Positions 40,209 through 48,721 of a stretch of DNA of 64,000 nt are shown here, piece by piece. This stretch comes from Thermoanaerobacterium xylanolyticum LX-11 (GTDB lineage: Bacteria > Bacillota > Thermoanaerobacteria > Thermoanaerobacterales > Thermoanaerobacteraceae). Location of the stretch: positions 755,001 through 819,000 of the forward strand of contig NC_015555.1 of NCBI RefSeq assembly GCF_000189775.2. The letters are read 5' to 3'. The notes below the pieces were generated by a model, which was not told the origin of the DNA, ran no database searches, and saw nothing but the letters and a program-made list of their open reading frames with translations. Made by a program: the position numbers and the translations under genes. Position 1 is the stretch's first letter. Every line of letters begins with the position of its first letter.

Positions 40209-40550
40209 ATTTTATAGCCAAATAATATTGAATTATCAAGGTACAGAGCTACTTTTATAAGTGCGAAGTTTGAGAAAATTAATATAAAATTAAGATAAAT
40301 TGAGAAAATGAGAGCTAATTCAAAAGGAAAAGCAGATAAAAATGGGGTTTTTTAAAGGTTGAATGTGTTTACCAATAGAAGAATTATTAGTCGAGTAAAC
40401 TTTACCTAAACATACAGAATGGTCATAATTTCTAAGTCATCATGTTGTTCATTATTTCTAATACTTATTTTGAAAAAAGATTTACCATGGTATTTTAAAA
40501 ACATAGATGAAAATCGCGCGGTTGTAGTCAAAAAGAGAGGAGGGAAAGAG

Positions 40551-40823
40551 ATGGAAACTGTAATGCCAATGAATGGATTTATGGAATTGACAGAAGAGGA
40601 CTTGATGATAATTGACGGTGGAGTTAATTGGGGAGTTACATTAGGAGGCACAGCTCTTTTAATATCTGCAATAGGCTTAACTATAGCAACAGGAGGGCTT
40701 GGTTTTATGCCTGTAAGCGTTATTTTAGGTGCTGGAACAGGAGCTGAAATAGCTATTGCAGGTGTGGCAACTGCTGCAAGTGCTTTAAGTGGTACAGCTA
40801 TAGGGTATGGACTTACTCATTAA
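40551..40823 (+). CDS. Bacteriocin-like peptide with double-glycine leader
   Basis: 90-aa peptide. The first 24 residues end MELTEEDLMIIDGG, a classic double-glycine leader cut by a peptidase-domain ABC exporter (Glu/Leu/Ile pattern, GG at 23-24). The predicted mature peptide of 66 aa starts VNWGVTLGG and is very hydrophobic and rich in Gly, Ala and Thr, with several small-xxx-small helix motifs, as in pore-forming class II bacteriocins. The ATG at 40551 follows GGAGGGAAAG. A small membrane protein gene comes 69 bases later. No exporter or kinase gene is in the window, so the locus looks orphaned. Confidence 0.72.
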   Translation: METVMPMNGFMELTEEDLMIIDGGVNWGVTLGGTALLISAIGLTIATGGLGFMPVSVILGAGTGAEIAIAGVATAASALSGTAIGYGLTH

Positions 40824-40892
40824 TTTAAATTAATACAGCTATATGGCATATATATGCTGTATGGCTGTATTATGAAAGAGAGGGGTAATAGT

Positions 40893-41213
40893 ATGTTTTT
40901 TAAATGTAGGCAAAAGTCATTATACACTTTAACATTAATAATTTCTTTTATAACAATTTTATTTTCTATATCTTTCTTAGTATATTTGTTGATTTCAGGA
41001 AATATTAGCAATACAAATATTGTGATTATTGCAAATGTGATATTTAGTCCTATTGTAATTTTAATACTTAATTATATAGTATATTCTGGAAATTACACAT
41101 ATTCGATTTTAAAACAATCGGATGAAATGAAAGAGAAAATAATCATAAGTTTTATTTTGTTAATTTCACTGTTTACTTTAGCAGGATTGATATGTACTAT
41201 ATTAGGAGTTTAA
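40893..41213 (+). CDS. Small three-helix membrane protein, possible immunity protein
   Basis: 106 aa with three hydrophobic segments (about 12-34, 42-63 and 82-103) and a Lys-rich start. I do not recognise a family. The ATG at 40893 follows GAGAGGGG; an upstream ATG in frame has no good site. Its position right after the double-glycine peptide and its form, a small multi-helix membrane protein, are what class II bacteriocin immunity proteins often look like; this is inference from context. Confidence 0.55.
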   Translation: MFFKCRQKSLYTLTLIISFITILFSISFLVYLLISGNISNTNIVIIANVIFSPIVILILNYIVYSGNYTYSILKQSDEMKEKIIISFILLISLFTLAGLICTILGV

Positions 41214-41359
41214 ATAAGGAGTGGATTATACTATAATATCATAAAATTTACAGAACAAAGGCAAAGATTGTATTAGAGGATAAATTTTAAAAAGGTATAT
41301 GAATATTTATAAATTTGTTTATAGAGAATATATAAATCAGTATTCTTGTTAGATATTTA

Positions 41360-43143
41360 TTGATTTGAGTGTCATAAGAAGCATTTTTTAAGCTACTAAT
41401 GATAACTTTGCCTGATTTTTACCTGATTTTGTAAGAATAAATCTGACTTTGATATTTTTGTAAAAAACCGCAGCCATCTCTGCTGCCATTTTTAGTGCTT
41501 TTTTTGCATTTATGGCTCCTATTTTGAATGAAAACCAGATTTTTGAGCGCACTAATCCCCTTACAGGTATCACATCTACATGAGATTTACGTCTTAGTAT
41601 TGATGGTATACCCTCTACTCCATTTCTTATCTTTTGAAGTACACTATATTTTTCTGTTGACATCTTTTTTAAGTAGCTTGCTCTTTGTATTGTTTTTGCT
41701 GTTATCAATACATACGCTGATTTCTTTTGTAGCTTAGCTCTACATTTTTCTCTTAGTGGACAATGTTCACATGTTTTTTTATTGAAGGATGCTCTATATA
41801 ATCCACTTTTTTCATAGTATCTTGTTTTATATGGTTTTTCTCCTCTTGGACATTTGACTACTTCATGCGTTACTTCATTTAATTCAAATTCACTTTGTAT
41901 TTCTTCTGGTAATTTTCCTATAAGGGCTGTTGTTATTAGTTCGATATTATTTTTATCTGCTAGTTCTATGTTTTCAATGCTGCTGTAAGCTCCATCTGCT
42001 ATTATTGTTATTTCTTTTTCTTGTTTCCCAAGCTTTTCTATCGTTTCTTTGCAAAAGCTGCTATCGCTGTGTGTGTTTACATCATAGTCATAGCCGGTTA
42101 TTATGGAGCCTTTTTCGTCTATTGTTTCTACTATGTTAGCTACATAGCCTTTATGGTCTTTTCCTGCTTTTTTGCGATATGTTGCATCTGGATCGCTTGG
42201 GTTTTGGAGACTATCTGGGCTTATTTTTTCTTTTTCTACTGGTACTATCTTGCCTTCTTCTGTTATTTTTGTTTGTTCTTTTAGCACACGCTGTAATAGC
42301 TGACATTCTGGTAATTCAGCGTATGCTTCTCCTAATTCTTTTGTTAGTGTATAGGCATCTTCAATTATTTCTTGAAGTCTTTTTGTTATTTCTTCGTTTT
42401 TTCTATGATAGATTGTTTTATTTCTATCGTCTTCGTCTAGGTAATGTTCCATGTTTTTGAGATGCTCATATTCTCCTGTTTTGTATACTGCCTTGACCAT
42501 ATTTGCTACGCATGTGTATAGTATTTCTAATCTGGACATTTTTTTGCAACTGGATGATACCATAATGCTGTCCATTCTTTTTACTGATGGATTTATATCA
42601 AAGTATTTTACAAATACGTTTGCCATGGCTTCCATTTCTTCATGAAGAAGGTCTCTTCCTGTTTCCAGATTGTAAAGATATAGCCTTTCACGGAAACGGC
42701 TAAAAGTCCTATCACTGAAAGGTTGACTTTTGAAACTTGTAGTGTGAAGGGCGTATTGAAAACGGACATCACATAGTATGCTTGCTAATAGTTCATCATC
42801 TGTAAGATTAAACATTTCTTTTAGTATTAGGGCTCCAATTATTGCGTTTACAGGACTGTTTGGACGGGAAACGGGATTGTCACTGTACAATACGGAAAAG
42901 CGTTTTTCATTGATTGCTGGAAATATGATATCAGCAAAGCCTTTTGCCCATGAGTTTAAAACAAACTTTCTTGTCCTTTCATCCAAGTTTAAGAATCTGT
43001 CATCCATTGTGATTTGTTGATATTCGTTTGGTTTGAATGCCATGGCTATGTATCGCTCCTTCTATTTCTTTTTTTTTATATTTCTATTTTACCATATTTT
43101 TAGTTTGCCATGGATGAAAAAATACTTTTGACACCTTAATCAA
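41360..43143 (-). mobile_element. IS1182-type insertion sequence, copy A (1784 bp)
   Basis: The left end reads TTGATTTGAGTGTCATAAG and the right end, inward, TTGATTAAGGTGTCAAAAG. The boundaries are fixed by comparison with copy B (46937-48721), where similarity stops at the same bases. Both copies lie in the same orientation. No clear target duplication. Confidence 0.88.
41388..43043 (-). CDS. IS1182-type transposase, copy A
   Basis: 551-aa DDE transposase, full length and unbroken. The N-terminal DUF772-type domain (SRPNSPVNAIIGALILKEMF, then LLASILCDVRFQYAL) is typical of IS1182. A catalytic Asp lies in TIIADGAYSS, and a four-Cys zinc-like insert (CPRGE...CEHCPLREKCRAKL) precedes the C-terminal region. 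It has AGAAGGAGCGATA upstream. It differs from copy B at about nine residues. Confidence 0.92.
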   Translation of the reverse strand: MAFKPNEYQQITMDDRFLNLDERTRKFVLNSWAKGFADIIFPAINEKRFSVLYSDNPVSRPNSPVNAIIGALILKEMFNLTDDELLASILCDVRFQYALHTTSFKSQPFSDRTFSRFRERLYLYNLETGRDLLHEEMEAMANVFVKYFDINPSVKRMDSIMVSSSCKKMSRLEILYTCVANMVKAVYKTGEYEHLKNMEHYLDEDDRNKTIYHRKNEEITKRLQEIIEDAYTLTKELGEAYAELPECQLLQRVLKEQTKITEEGKIVPVEKEKISPDSLQNPSDPDATYRKKAGKDHKGYVANIVETIDEKGSIITGYDYDVNTHSDSSFCKETIEKLGKQEKEITIIADGAYSSIENIELADKNNIELITTALIGKLPEEIQSEFELNEVTHEVVKCPRGEKPYKTRYYEKSGLYRASFNKKTCEHCPLREKCRAKLQKKSAYVLITAKTIQRASYLKKMSTEKYSVLQKIRNGVEGIPSILRRKSHVDVIPVRGLVRSKIWFSFKIGAINAKKALKMAAEMAAVFYKNIKVRFILTKSGKNQAKLSLVA

Positions 43144-43163
43144 AGTAGTGTTATAAAAAAGTA

Positions 43164-43192
43164 TTGACATTATAGAACAAAAGATATATACT
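43164..43192 (+). promoter_or_regulatory. Strong promoter for the M-box/mgtA transcript
   Basis: TTGACA (43164-43169), 17-base spacer, TATACT (43187-43192). It lies only 20 bases from the end of IS1182 copy A. Confidence 0.75.
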
Positions 43193-43212
43193 TTAGAAAG
43201 AAAATTTGAATA

Positions 43213-43362
43213 ACTTATGTTAGGTGAGGCTCCTATACAGATATATGCTGCTGCCCGGAAACATCGAGAGATGCCAATGGGTTAACAAGTATTACCGATT
43301 TAAGGTTTTACTTAACGCAGCTGGAGTTATCCAAAGCTGTATAGTGCTAAAACTCAACGAAG
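43213..43362 (+). promoter_or_regulatory. M-box (ykoK-type) Mg2+ riboswitch
   Basis: The conserved M-box series is present: TTAGGTGAGGCTCCTATAC, GCTGCTGCCCGGAAA, TCGAGAGATGCCAATGGGTT, AACGCAGCTGGAG and AGTGCTAAAACTCAACGA. High Mg2+ compacts it and favours the downstream terminator, so mgtA is expressed when Mg2+ is low. Confidence 0.95.
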
Positions 43363-43408
43363 ATAAGTAGTTTATTAATCTTTCATCGTTGAGTTGAAAG
43401 TTTTTTTT
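43351..43408 (+). terminator. Terminator of the M-box expression platform
   Basis: AACTCAACGA (43351-43360) pairs with TCGTTGAGTT (43386-43395), followed by GAAAG and eight T. The first arm is also part of the aptamer's closing stem, which is how the switch works. Confidence 0.85.
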
Positions 43409-43436
43409 ATTTTTAAAAATAATGGAGGTGAGAAGA

Positions 43437-43547
43437 ATGGATACTGGCAGTAGTACTGATGGGGAAAATAAGTATATATGTGCTTTGCAATTGAGGCTAA
43501 GATTATTTTTGGTTTTAAAAATCCATTCTTTTCACCTAAGTGTTTAA
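43437..43547 (+). CDS. Short ORF between M-box and mgtA (36 aa)
   Basis: The ATG follows a near-ideal GGAGGTGAGAAG site immediately after the riboswitch terminator. The peptide starts MDTGSSTDGENKY and ends in a basic, Leu-rich helix-like stretch (LQLRLRLFLVLK). Its last third overlaps a hairpin (AAAAATCCATT with AATGGATTTTT, about 43518-43557). It could be a leader peptide that adds a second level of control, or a small protein. No homologue is claimed. Confidence 0.5.
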   Translation: MDTGSSTDGENKYICALQLRLRLFLVLKIHSFHLSV

Positions 43548-43812
43548 ATGGATTTTTATACAAATCACATATCCCTCTTATTTTTCCCATAAGATTACAT
43601 TCTTAATTGAGCGAATTTCATAATTAATTTTCTTATCAAAATGTATCAATATTTGGGGTTTATTTATAATTATAACAATTGTTATATTATGTTTGATTTT
43701 TGAATTATGCAATTTCCTTAGTTGTCTTACTCATCATCTAAGTAGTAATATATTTACTTTTTATTACTTTGAATGTTCGGCTAATAATAGATAATGGATT
43801 TTAGGAGGGATA

Positions 43813-46503
43813 ATGATGTTTAAAAATATTGGTATCATAAACACTCAAAAGACAAATACGTCAGAACAGTTTTTAAAATACAGTGATATGAATATTGATG
43901 AATTGTTGAAAACTTTAGACACGTCGATTAGTGGTTTAAACGAGGATGATGTAAAAGTCAAAAAAGAAATATTTGGATCAAATGAAATAGCAACAGGAAA
44001 AAAAGAAACTGTATTACACAAACTTTTTACTGCTTTTGTCAATCCATTTAATGTCGTTTTGATGGTTTTAGCTGTTGTTTCTCTTTTTACTGATGTTTTA
44101 CTTGTTTCTCCAACTGATAGAGATCCAAGCAGTGTAATAATAATAAGCATAATGGTATTAATAAGTGGTATATTACGTTTTGTACAAGAATGGCGTTCAG
44201 AGAAAGCATCAGAGGAATTGAAGGCCCTTGTTAAATTAACTACACTTGTAGAGAGAAAAGATACTGGCAGAAAAGAAATTCCTATATCAGATCTTGTACC
44301 CGGTGATATTGTTCATTTAGCGGCTGGAGATATAGTTCCTGCTGATGTAAGAGTTATAAAAACAAAAGACTTATTCATAGATCAGGCTGTTTTGACAGGA
44401 GAATCAGAACCAGTTGAAAAATTTGACAATTTATTGCAAAGTAAGAGTTTAAAAGACATTAAAAATCCTTTGGATCGTAATAATCTTGCTTTTATGGGCA
44501 GTAATATTGTTAGTGGAACAGCAACATGTGTAGTTATAGCAACAGGCGATTCTACTTATTTTGGAGCTCTCTCAAAAACTTTGACTTCAAAAAGGGAAGC
44601 AACGAGTTTTGAAAAAGGTGTAAATTCAGTAAGCTGGATTTTGATAAGATTTATGGCAATAATGGTTCCAGTCGTATTCTTTATAAATGGATTTACAAAG
44701 GGTAATTGGCTTGAAGCTTTTCTGTTTGGATTGTCAGTTGCAGTTGGTCTAACTCCAGAGATGTTGCCTATGATAGTAACCACGAATCTTGCAAAAGGTG
44801 CAGTTGCTATGAGTAAGAAAAAAACGATAGTTAAACGCTTGAGTTCGATGCAGAATTTTGGAGCAATGGATGTACTCTGTACCGATAAAACAGGAACACT
44901 AACAAAGAACAAGATTGTGCTTGAAAAATACATGGATGTACATGGTAATGAAGATTCACGTGTATTACGGCATGCTTATATAAATAGTTATTTTCAAACT
45001 GGTTTAAAAAATGTTATGGATCGTGCTATTTTAAATCATGTAGGAGAGGAATTTTCATGGATACAAAGTAACTATGAAAAAGTTGATGAAATACCGTTTG
45101 ACTTTACGAGGCGTAGAATGAGCGTTGTTGTGAAAGACAGAAACGGAAAAACACAGCTAATCACAAAGGGTGCTGTAGAAGAGATGCTTTCTATCAGTAA
45201 ATTTGCTGAATATCATGGAGAAGTTATACCTCTCACAGAAGAACTGCGAAAAGAGATTTTGGATACAGTTAATAAGTTTAATAGTGAAGGATTGAGGGTT
45301 ATCGCTGTTGCACAGAAGACGAACCCGCCTGTGGAAGGAGTTTTTTCTTCAGATGATGAATCAGATATGGTGTTAATTGGATATTTGGCTTTTTTTGATC
45401 CTCCAAAAGATAATGTTGAAGAGGTTGTAAGAACATTAAAAGATTATGGGATAAATCTTAAAATTTTGACTGGTGATAATGATGGAGTAACAGTAGCTAT
45501 AGCTAAGAAGGTAGGTCTAGACATTCAGAATATTTTATTAGGATCACAGTTAGATAAAATGGATGATAACACATTAAAAGAACTCGTTGAAAAGACCACA
45601 ATTTTTGCAAAACTTACACCGGAGCATAAAGCACGGATTGTAAAAATACTTAGAGAAAATGGACATGTGGTAGGATTTATGGGAGATGGAATAAATGATG
45701 CTCCAGCAATGCATGTAGCAGATGTTGCTATATCGGTTGATAATGCTGTCGATATTGCTAAAGATACTGCTGATATAATACTATTGGAAAAAGATTTACT
45801 TGTTTTGGAAAATGGAGTAGTAGAAGGAAGAAAAATTTTTGGCAATATAATGAAGTATATATCAATTACTGCGAGTTCTAACTTTGGGAATATGTTTTCG
45901 GTATTAGTTGCTAGTTCGTTTTTACCATTTTTACCAATGCAGCCTTTGCAAATACTTTTTTTAAATCTGACATATGATTTGTCAATGACATTAATTCCAT
46001 GGGATAATATGGACAAGGAATATCTAGAAAAGCCTAGAAATTGGGATGCATCTAATATTAGTAAATTTATGATATGGTTGGGACCTACGAGTTCAATTTT
46101 TGATATAACTACTTATGCATTGATGCTATTTTTAATAGGACCTATGACATTTGGAAGTTCATATTTTATGTTATCTGGAACTTTAAGGGATAATTTTGTT
46201 TCTTTATTTCAAACAGGTTGGTTTGTAGAAAGCCTTTGGACACAAACTATGGTTGTTTACATGTTGAGAACAGAAAAAATTCCTTTTATACAAAGTTTAC
46301 CAGCTATACCATTGCTTTTGTCGACGTTAACTGCAATTGTAATAGGTACTATTATTCCATATACAGCTTTCGGGAAACAACTTGGGATGTTACCATTGCC
46401 GGTTTTGTACTTCTTATTTTTAGCTATTACAATCTTTTCCTATTTAGCTTTGTCGCAGTTTGTAAAAACTAAATTTATTAATAAATATGGAACATTACTT
46501 TAA
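43813..46503 (+). CDS. mgtA: Mg2+-importing P-type ATPase (MgtA/MgtB)
   Basis: 896-aa P3B-type ATPase. The phosphorylated Asp358 is in CTDKTGTLTKNK; TGESEPVE is in the actuator domain, and LTGDN, DPPKDNVEE and GDGINDAPAMHVADV complete the P domain. An N-terminal cation-ATPase domain and about ten membrane segments are seen, with LTPEMLPMIV in the transport region. Two adjacent ATGs follow AGGAGGG. The M-box upstream confirms Mg2+ as the signal. The gene and its control region sit between two IS1182-type copies. Confidence 0.95.
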   Translation: MMFKNIGIINTQKTNTSEQFLKYSDMNIDELLKTLDTSISGLNEDDVKVKKEIFGSNEIATGKKETVLHKLFTAFVNPFNVVLMVLAVVSLFTDVLLVSPTDRDPSSVIIISIMVLISGILRFVQEWRSEKASEELKALVKLTTLVERKDTGRKEIPISDLVPGDIVHLAAGDIVPADVRVIKTKDLFIDQAVLTGESEPVEKFDNLLQSKSLKDIKNPLDRNNLAFMGSNIVSGTATCVVIATGDSTYFGALSKTLTSKREATSFEKGVNSVSWILIRFMAIMVPVVFFINGFTKGNWLEAFLFGLSVAVGLTPEMLPMIVTTNLAKGAVAMSKKKTIVKRLSSMQNFGAMDVLCTDKTGTLTKNKIVLEKYMDVHGNEDSRVLRHAYINSYFQTGLKNVMDRAILNHVGEEFSWIQSNYEKVDEIPFDFTRRRMSVVVKDRNGKTQLITKGAVEEMLSISKFAEYHGEVIPLTEELRKEILDTVNKFNSEGLRVIAVAQKTNPPVEGVFSSDDESDMVLIGYLAFFDPPKDNVEEVVRTLKDYGINLKILTGDNDGVTVAIAKKVGLDIQNILLGSQLDKMDDNTLKELVEKTTIFAKLTPEHKARIVKILRENGHVVGFMGDGINDAPAMHVADVAISVDNAVDIAKDTADIILLEKDLLVLENGVVEGRKIFGNIMKYISITASSNFGNMFSVLVASSFLPFLPMQPLQILFLNLTYDLSMTLIPWDNMDKEYLEKPRNWDASNISKFMIWLGPTSSIFDITTYALMLFLIGPMTFGSSYFMLSGTLRDNFVSLFQTGWFVESLWTQTMVVYMLRTEKIPFIQSLPAIPLLLSTLTAIVIGTIIPYTAFGKQLGMLPLPVLYFLFLAITIFSYLALSQFVKTKFINKYGTLL

Positions 46504-46535
46504 CTTTTATGATTACAAAGTAAAATTAATCATAG

Positions 46536-46573
46536 AAATTACCTCTGTTTAAGTAAATAGGGGTAATTTTTTT
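46536..46573 (+). terminator. Intrinsic terminator after mgtA
   Basis: AAATTACCTCT and AGGGGTAATTT pair (one G-U), followed by TTTT. Confidence 0.82.
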
Positions 46574-46936
46574 CTTAGTGGATAATCTTAGCAAGTGGTA
46601 AAAAATAGAAAATAGAGGGTACCAAAAAAATACCTTCCATACTTTAATGTGATAATATCAGAAGAAAAATTAGCAGGTATAAAAGAAGAAATAAAACTAT
46701 CAGTAGCGGATGTAAACAAAAAAGCAGAAAAAATCAAAGATATATCATATACAAAGAGATGGTATGTCCTTTGAAAGTTGTGCAATGATAAACATTCGAA
46801 AAGCAATAAGAGAAATACTTAAATACAAATGTTTAAGTGAACTAAAAGTCATATAAAAGGTGCAATACAAAGAGAAGAAAGGAACAAAAACAATTGTGTG
46901 AAAATTCACAATACGTTAAATATTATACGGATAAAA
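46574..46936. other. Degenerate stretch between mgtA and IS1182 copy B
   Basis: No intact gene. A + strand open stretch of about 40 codons, roughly 46650-46770, reads ISEEKLAGIKEEIKLSVADV and continues in a charged, coding-like way before stopping. It looks like a gene remnant of unknown type. Confidence 0.4.
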
Positions 46937-48721
46937 TTGATTTGAGTGTCATAAGAAGCATTTTTTTAAGCTACTAATGATAACTTTGCCTGATTTTTAC
47001 CTGATTTTGTAAGAATAAATCTGACTTTGATATTTTTGTAAAAAACCGCAGCCATCTCTGCTGCCATTTTTAGTGCTTTTTTTGCATTTATGGCTCCTAT
47101 TTTGAATGAAAACCAGATTTTTGAGCGCACTAATCCCCTTACAGGTATCACATCTACATGAGATTTACGTCTTAGTATTGATGGTATACCCTCTACTCCA
47201 TTTCTTATCTTTTGAAGTACACTATATTTTTCTGTTGACATCTTTTTTAAGTAGCTTGCTCTTTGTATTGTTTTTGCTGTTATCAATACATACGCTGATT
47301 TCTTTTGTAGCTTAGCTCCACATTTTTCTCTTAGTGGACAATGTTCACATGTTTTTTTATTGAAGGATGCTCTATATAATCCACTTTTTTCATAGTATCT
47401 TGTTTTATATGGTTTTTCTCCTCTTGGACATTTGACTACTTCATGCGTTACTTCATTTAATTCAAATTCACTTTGTATTTCATCTGGTAATTTTCCTATA
47501 AGGGCTGTTGTTATTAGTTCGATATTATTTTTATCTGCTAATTCTATGTTTTCAATGCTGCTGTAAGCTCCATCTGCTATTATTGTTATTTCTTTTTCTT
47601 GTTTCCCAAGCTTTTCTATCGTTCCTTTGCAAAAGCTGCTATCGCTGTGTGTGTTTACATCATAGTCATAGCCGGTTATTATGGAGGCTTTTTCGTCTAT
47701 TGTTTCTAATATGTTAGCTACATAGCCTTTATGGTCTTTTCCTGCTTTTTTGCGATATGTTGCATCTGGATCGCTTGGGTTTTGGAGACTATCAGGGCTT
47801 ATTTTTTCTTTTTCTACTGGTACTATCTTGCCTTCTGCTGTTATTTCTGTTTGTTCTTTTAGCACACGCTGTAATAGCTGATATTCTGGTAATTCAGCGT
47901 ATGCTTCTCCTAATTCTTTTGTTAGTGTATAGGCATCTTCAATTATTTCTTGAAGTCTTTTTGTTATTTCTTCGTTTTTTCTATGATAGATTGTTTTGTT
48001 TCTATCGTCTTCGTCTAGGTAATGTTCCATGTTTTTGAGATGCTCATATTCTCCTGTTTTGTATACTGCCTTGACCATATTTGCTACGCATGTGTATAGT
48101 ATTTCTAATCTGGACATTTTTTTGCAACTGGATGATACCATAATGCTGTCCATTCTTTTTACTGATGGATTTATATCAAAGTATTTTACAAATACGTTTG
48201 CCATGGCTTCCATTTCTTCATGAAGAAGATCTCTTCCTGTTTCCAGATTGTAAAGATATAGCCTTTCACGGAAACGACTAAAAGTCCTATCACTGAAAGG
48301 TTGACTTTTGAAACTTGTAGTGTGAAGGGCGTATTGAAAACGGACATCACATAGTATGCTTGCTAATAGTTCATCATCTGTAAGATTAAACATTTCTTTT
48401 AGTATTAGGGCTCCAATTATTGCGTTTACAGGACTGTTTGGACGGGAAGCAGGATTGTCACTGTACAATACGGAAAAGCGTTTTTCATTGATTGCTGGAA
48501 ATATGATATCAGCAAAGCCTTTTGCCCATGAGTTTAAAACAAACTTTCTTGTCCTTTCATCCAAGTTTAAGAATCTGTCATCCATTGTGATTTGTTGATA
48601 TTCGTTTGGTTTGAATGCCATGGCTATGTATCGCTCCTTCTATTTCTTTTTGTTTATATTTCTATTTTACCATATTTTTAGTTTGCCATGGATGAAAAAA
48701 TACTTTTGACACCTTAATCAA
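46937..48721 (-). mobile_element. IS1182-type insertion sequence, copy B (1785 bp)
   Basis: Same ends and orientation as copy A; one extra T lies in the poly-T tract near the left end. It abuts a broken sigma-54 activator gene on the right, whose missing N-terminus suggests the insertion disrupted it. Confidence 0.88.
46966..48621 (-). CDS. IS1182-type transposase, copy B
   Basis: 551 aa, intact, with the same domains as copy A. Differences from copy A include Ala for Val in SDNPASRPN, Tyr for Cys in ELPEYQ, and Gly for Arg in EKCGAKL next to the Cys cluster. The synonymous and non-synonymous differences mean the copies are not a very recent duplication, or that they came from different sources. 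Confidence 0.92.
   Translation of the reverse strand: MAFKPNEYQQITMDDRFLNLDERTRKFVLNSWAKGFADIIFPAINEKRFSVLYSDNPASRPNSPVNAIIGALILKEMFNLTDDELLASILCDVRFQYALHTTSFKSQPFSDRTFSRFRERLYLYNLETGRDLLHEEMEAMANVFVKYFDINPSVKRMDSIMVSSSCKKMSRLEILYTCVANMVKAVYKTGEYEHLKNMEHYLDEDDRNKTIYHRKNEEITKRLQEIIEDAYTLTKELGEAYAELPEYQLLQRVLKEQTEITAEGKIVPVEKEKISPDSLQNPSDPDATYRKKAGKDHKGYVANILETIDEKASIITGYDYDVNTHSDSSFCKGTIEKLGKQEKEITIIADGAYSSIENIELADKNNIELITTALIGKLPDEIQSEFELNEVTHEVVKCPRGEKPYKTRYYEKSGLYRASFNKKTCEHCPLREKCGAKLQKKSAYVLITAKTIQRASYLKKMSTEKYSVLQKIRNGVEGIPSILRRKSHVDVIPVRGLVRSKIWFSFKIGAINAKKALKMAAEMAAVFYKNIKVRFILTKSGKNQAKLSLVA

Larger units (their letters stand above)
38692..40271 (-). mobile_element. IS4-type insertion sequence (about 1.58 kb)
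   Basis: The ends are inverted repeats: left AAACTTCGCACATAAATAA and, read inward from the right end, AAACTTCGCACTTATAAAA; similarity continues through CTCTGT-CCTTGA. It carries one transposase gene on the minus strand. A clean target duplication was not found. Confidence 0.82.
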
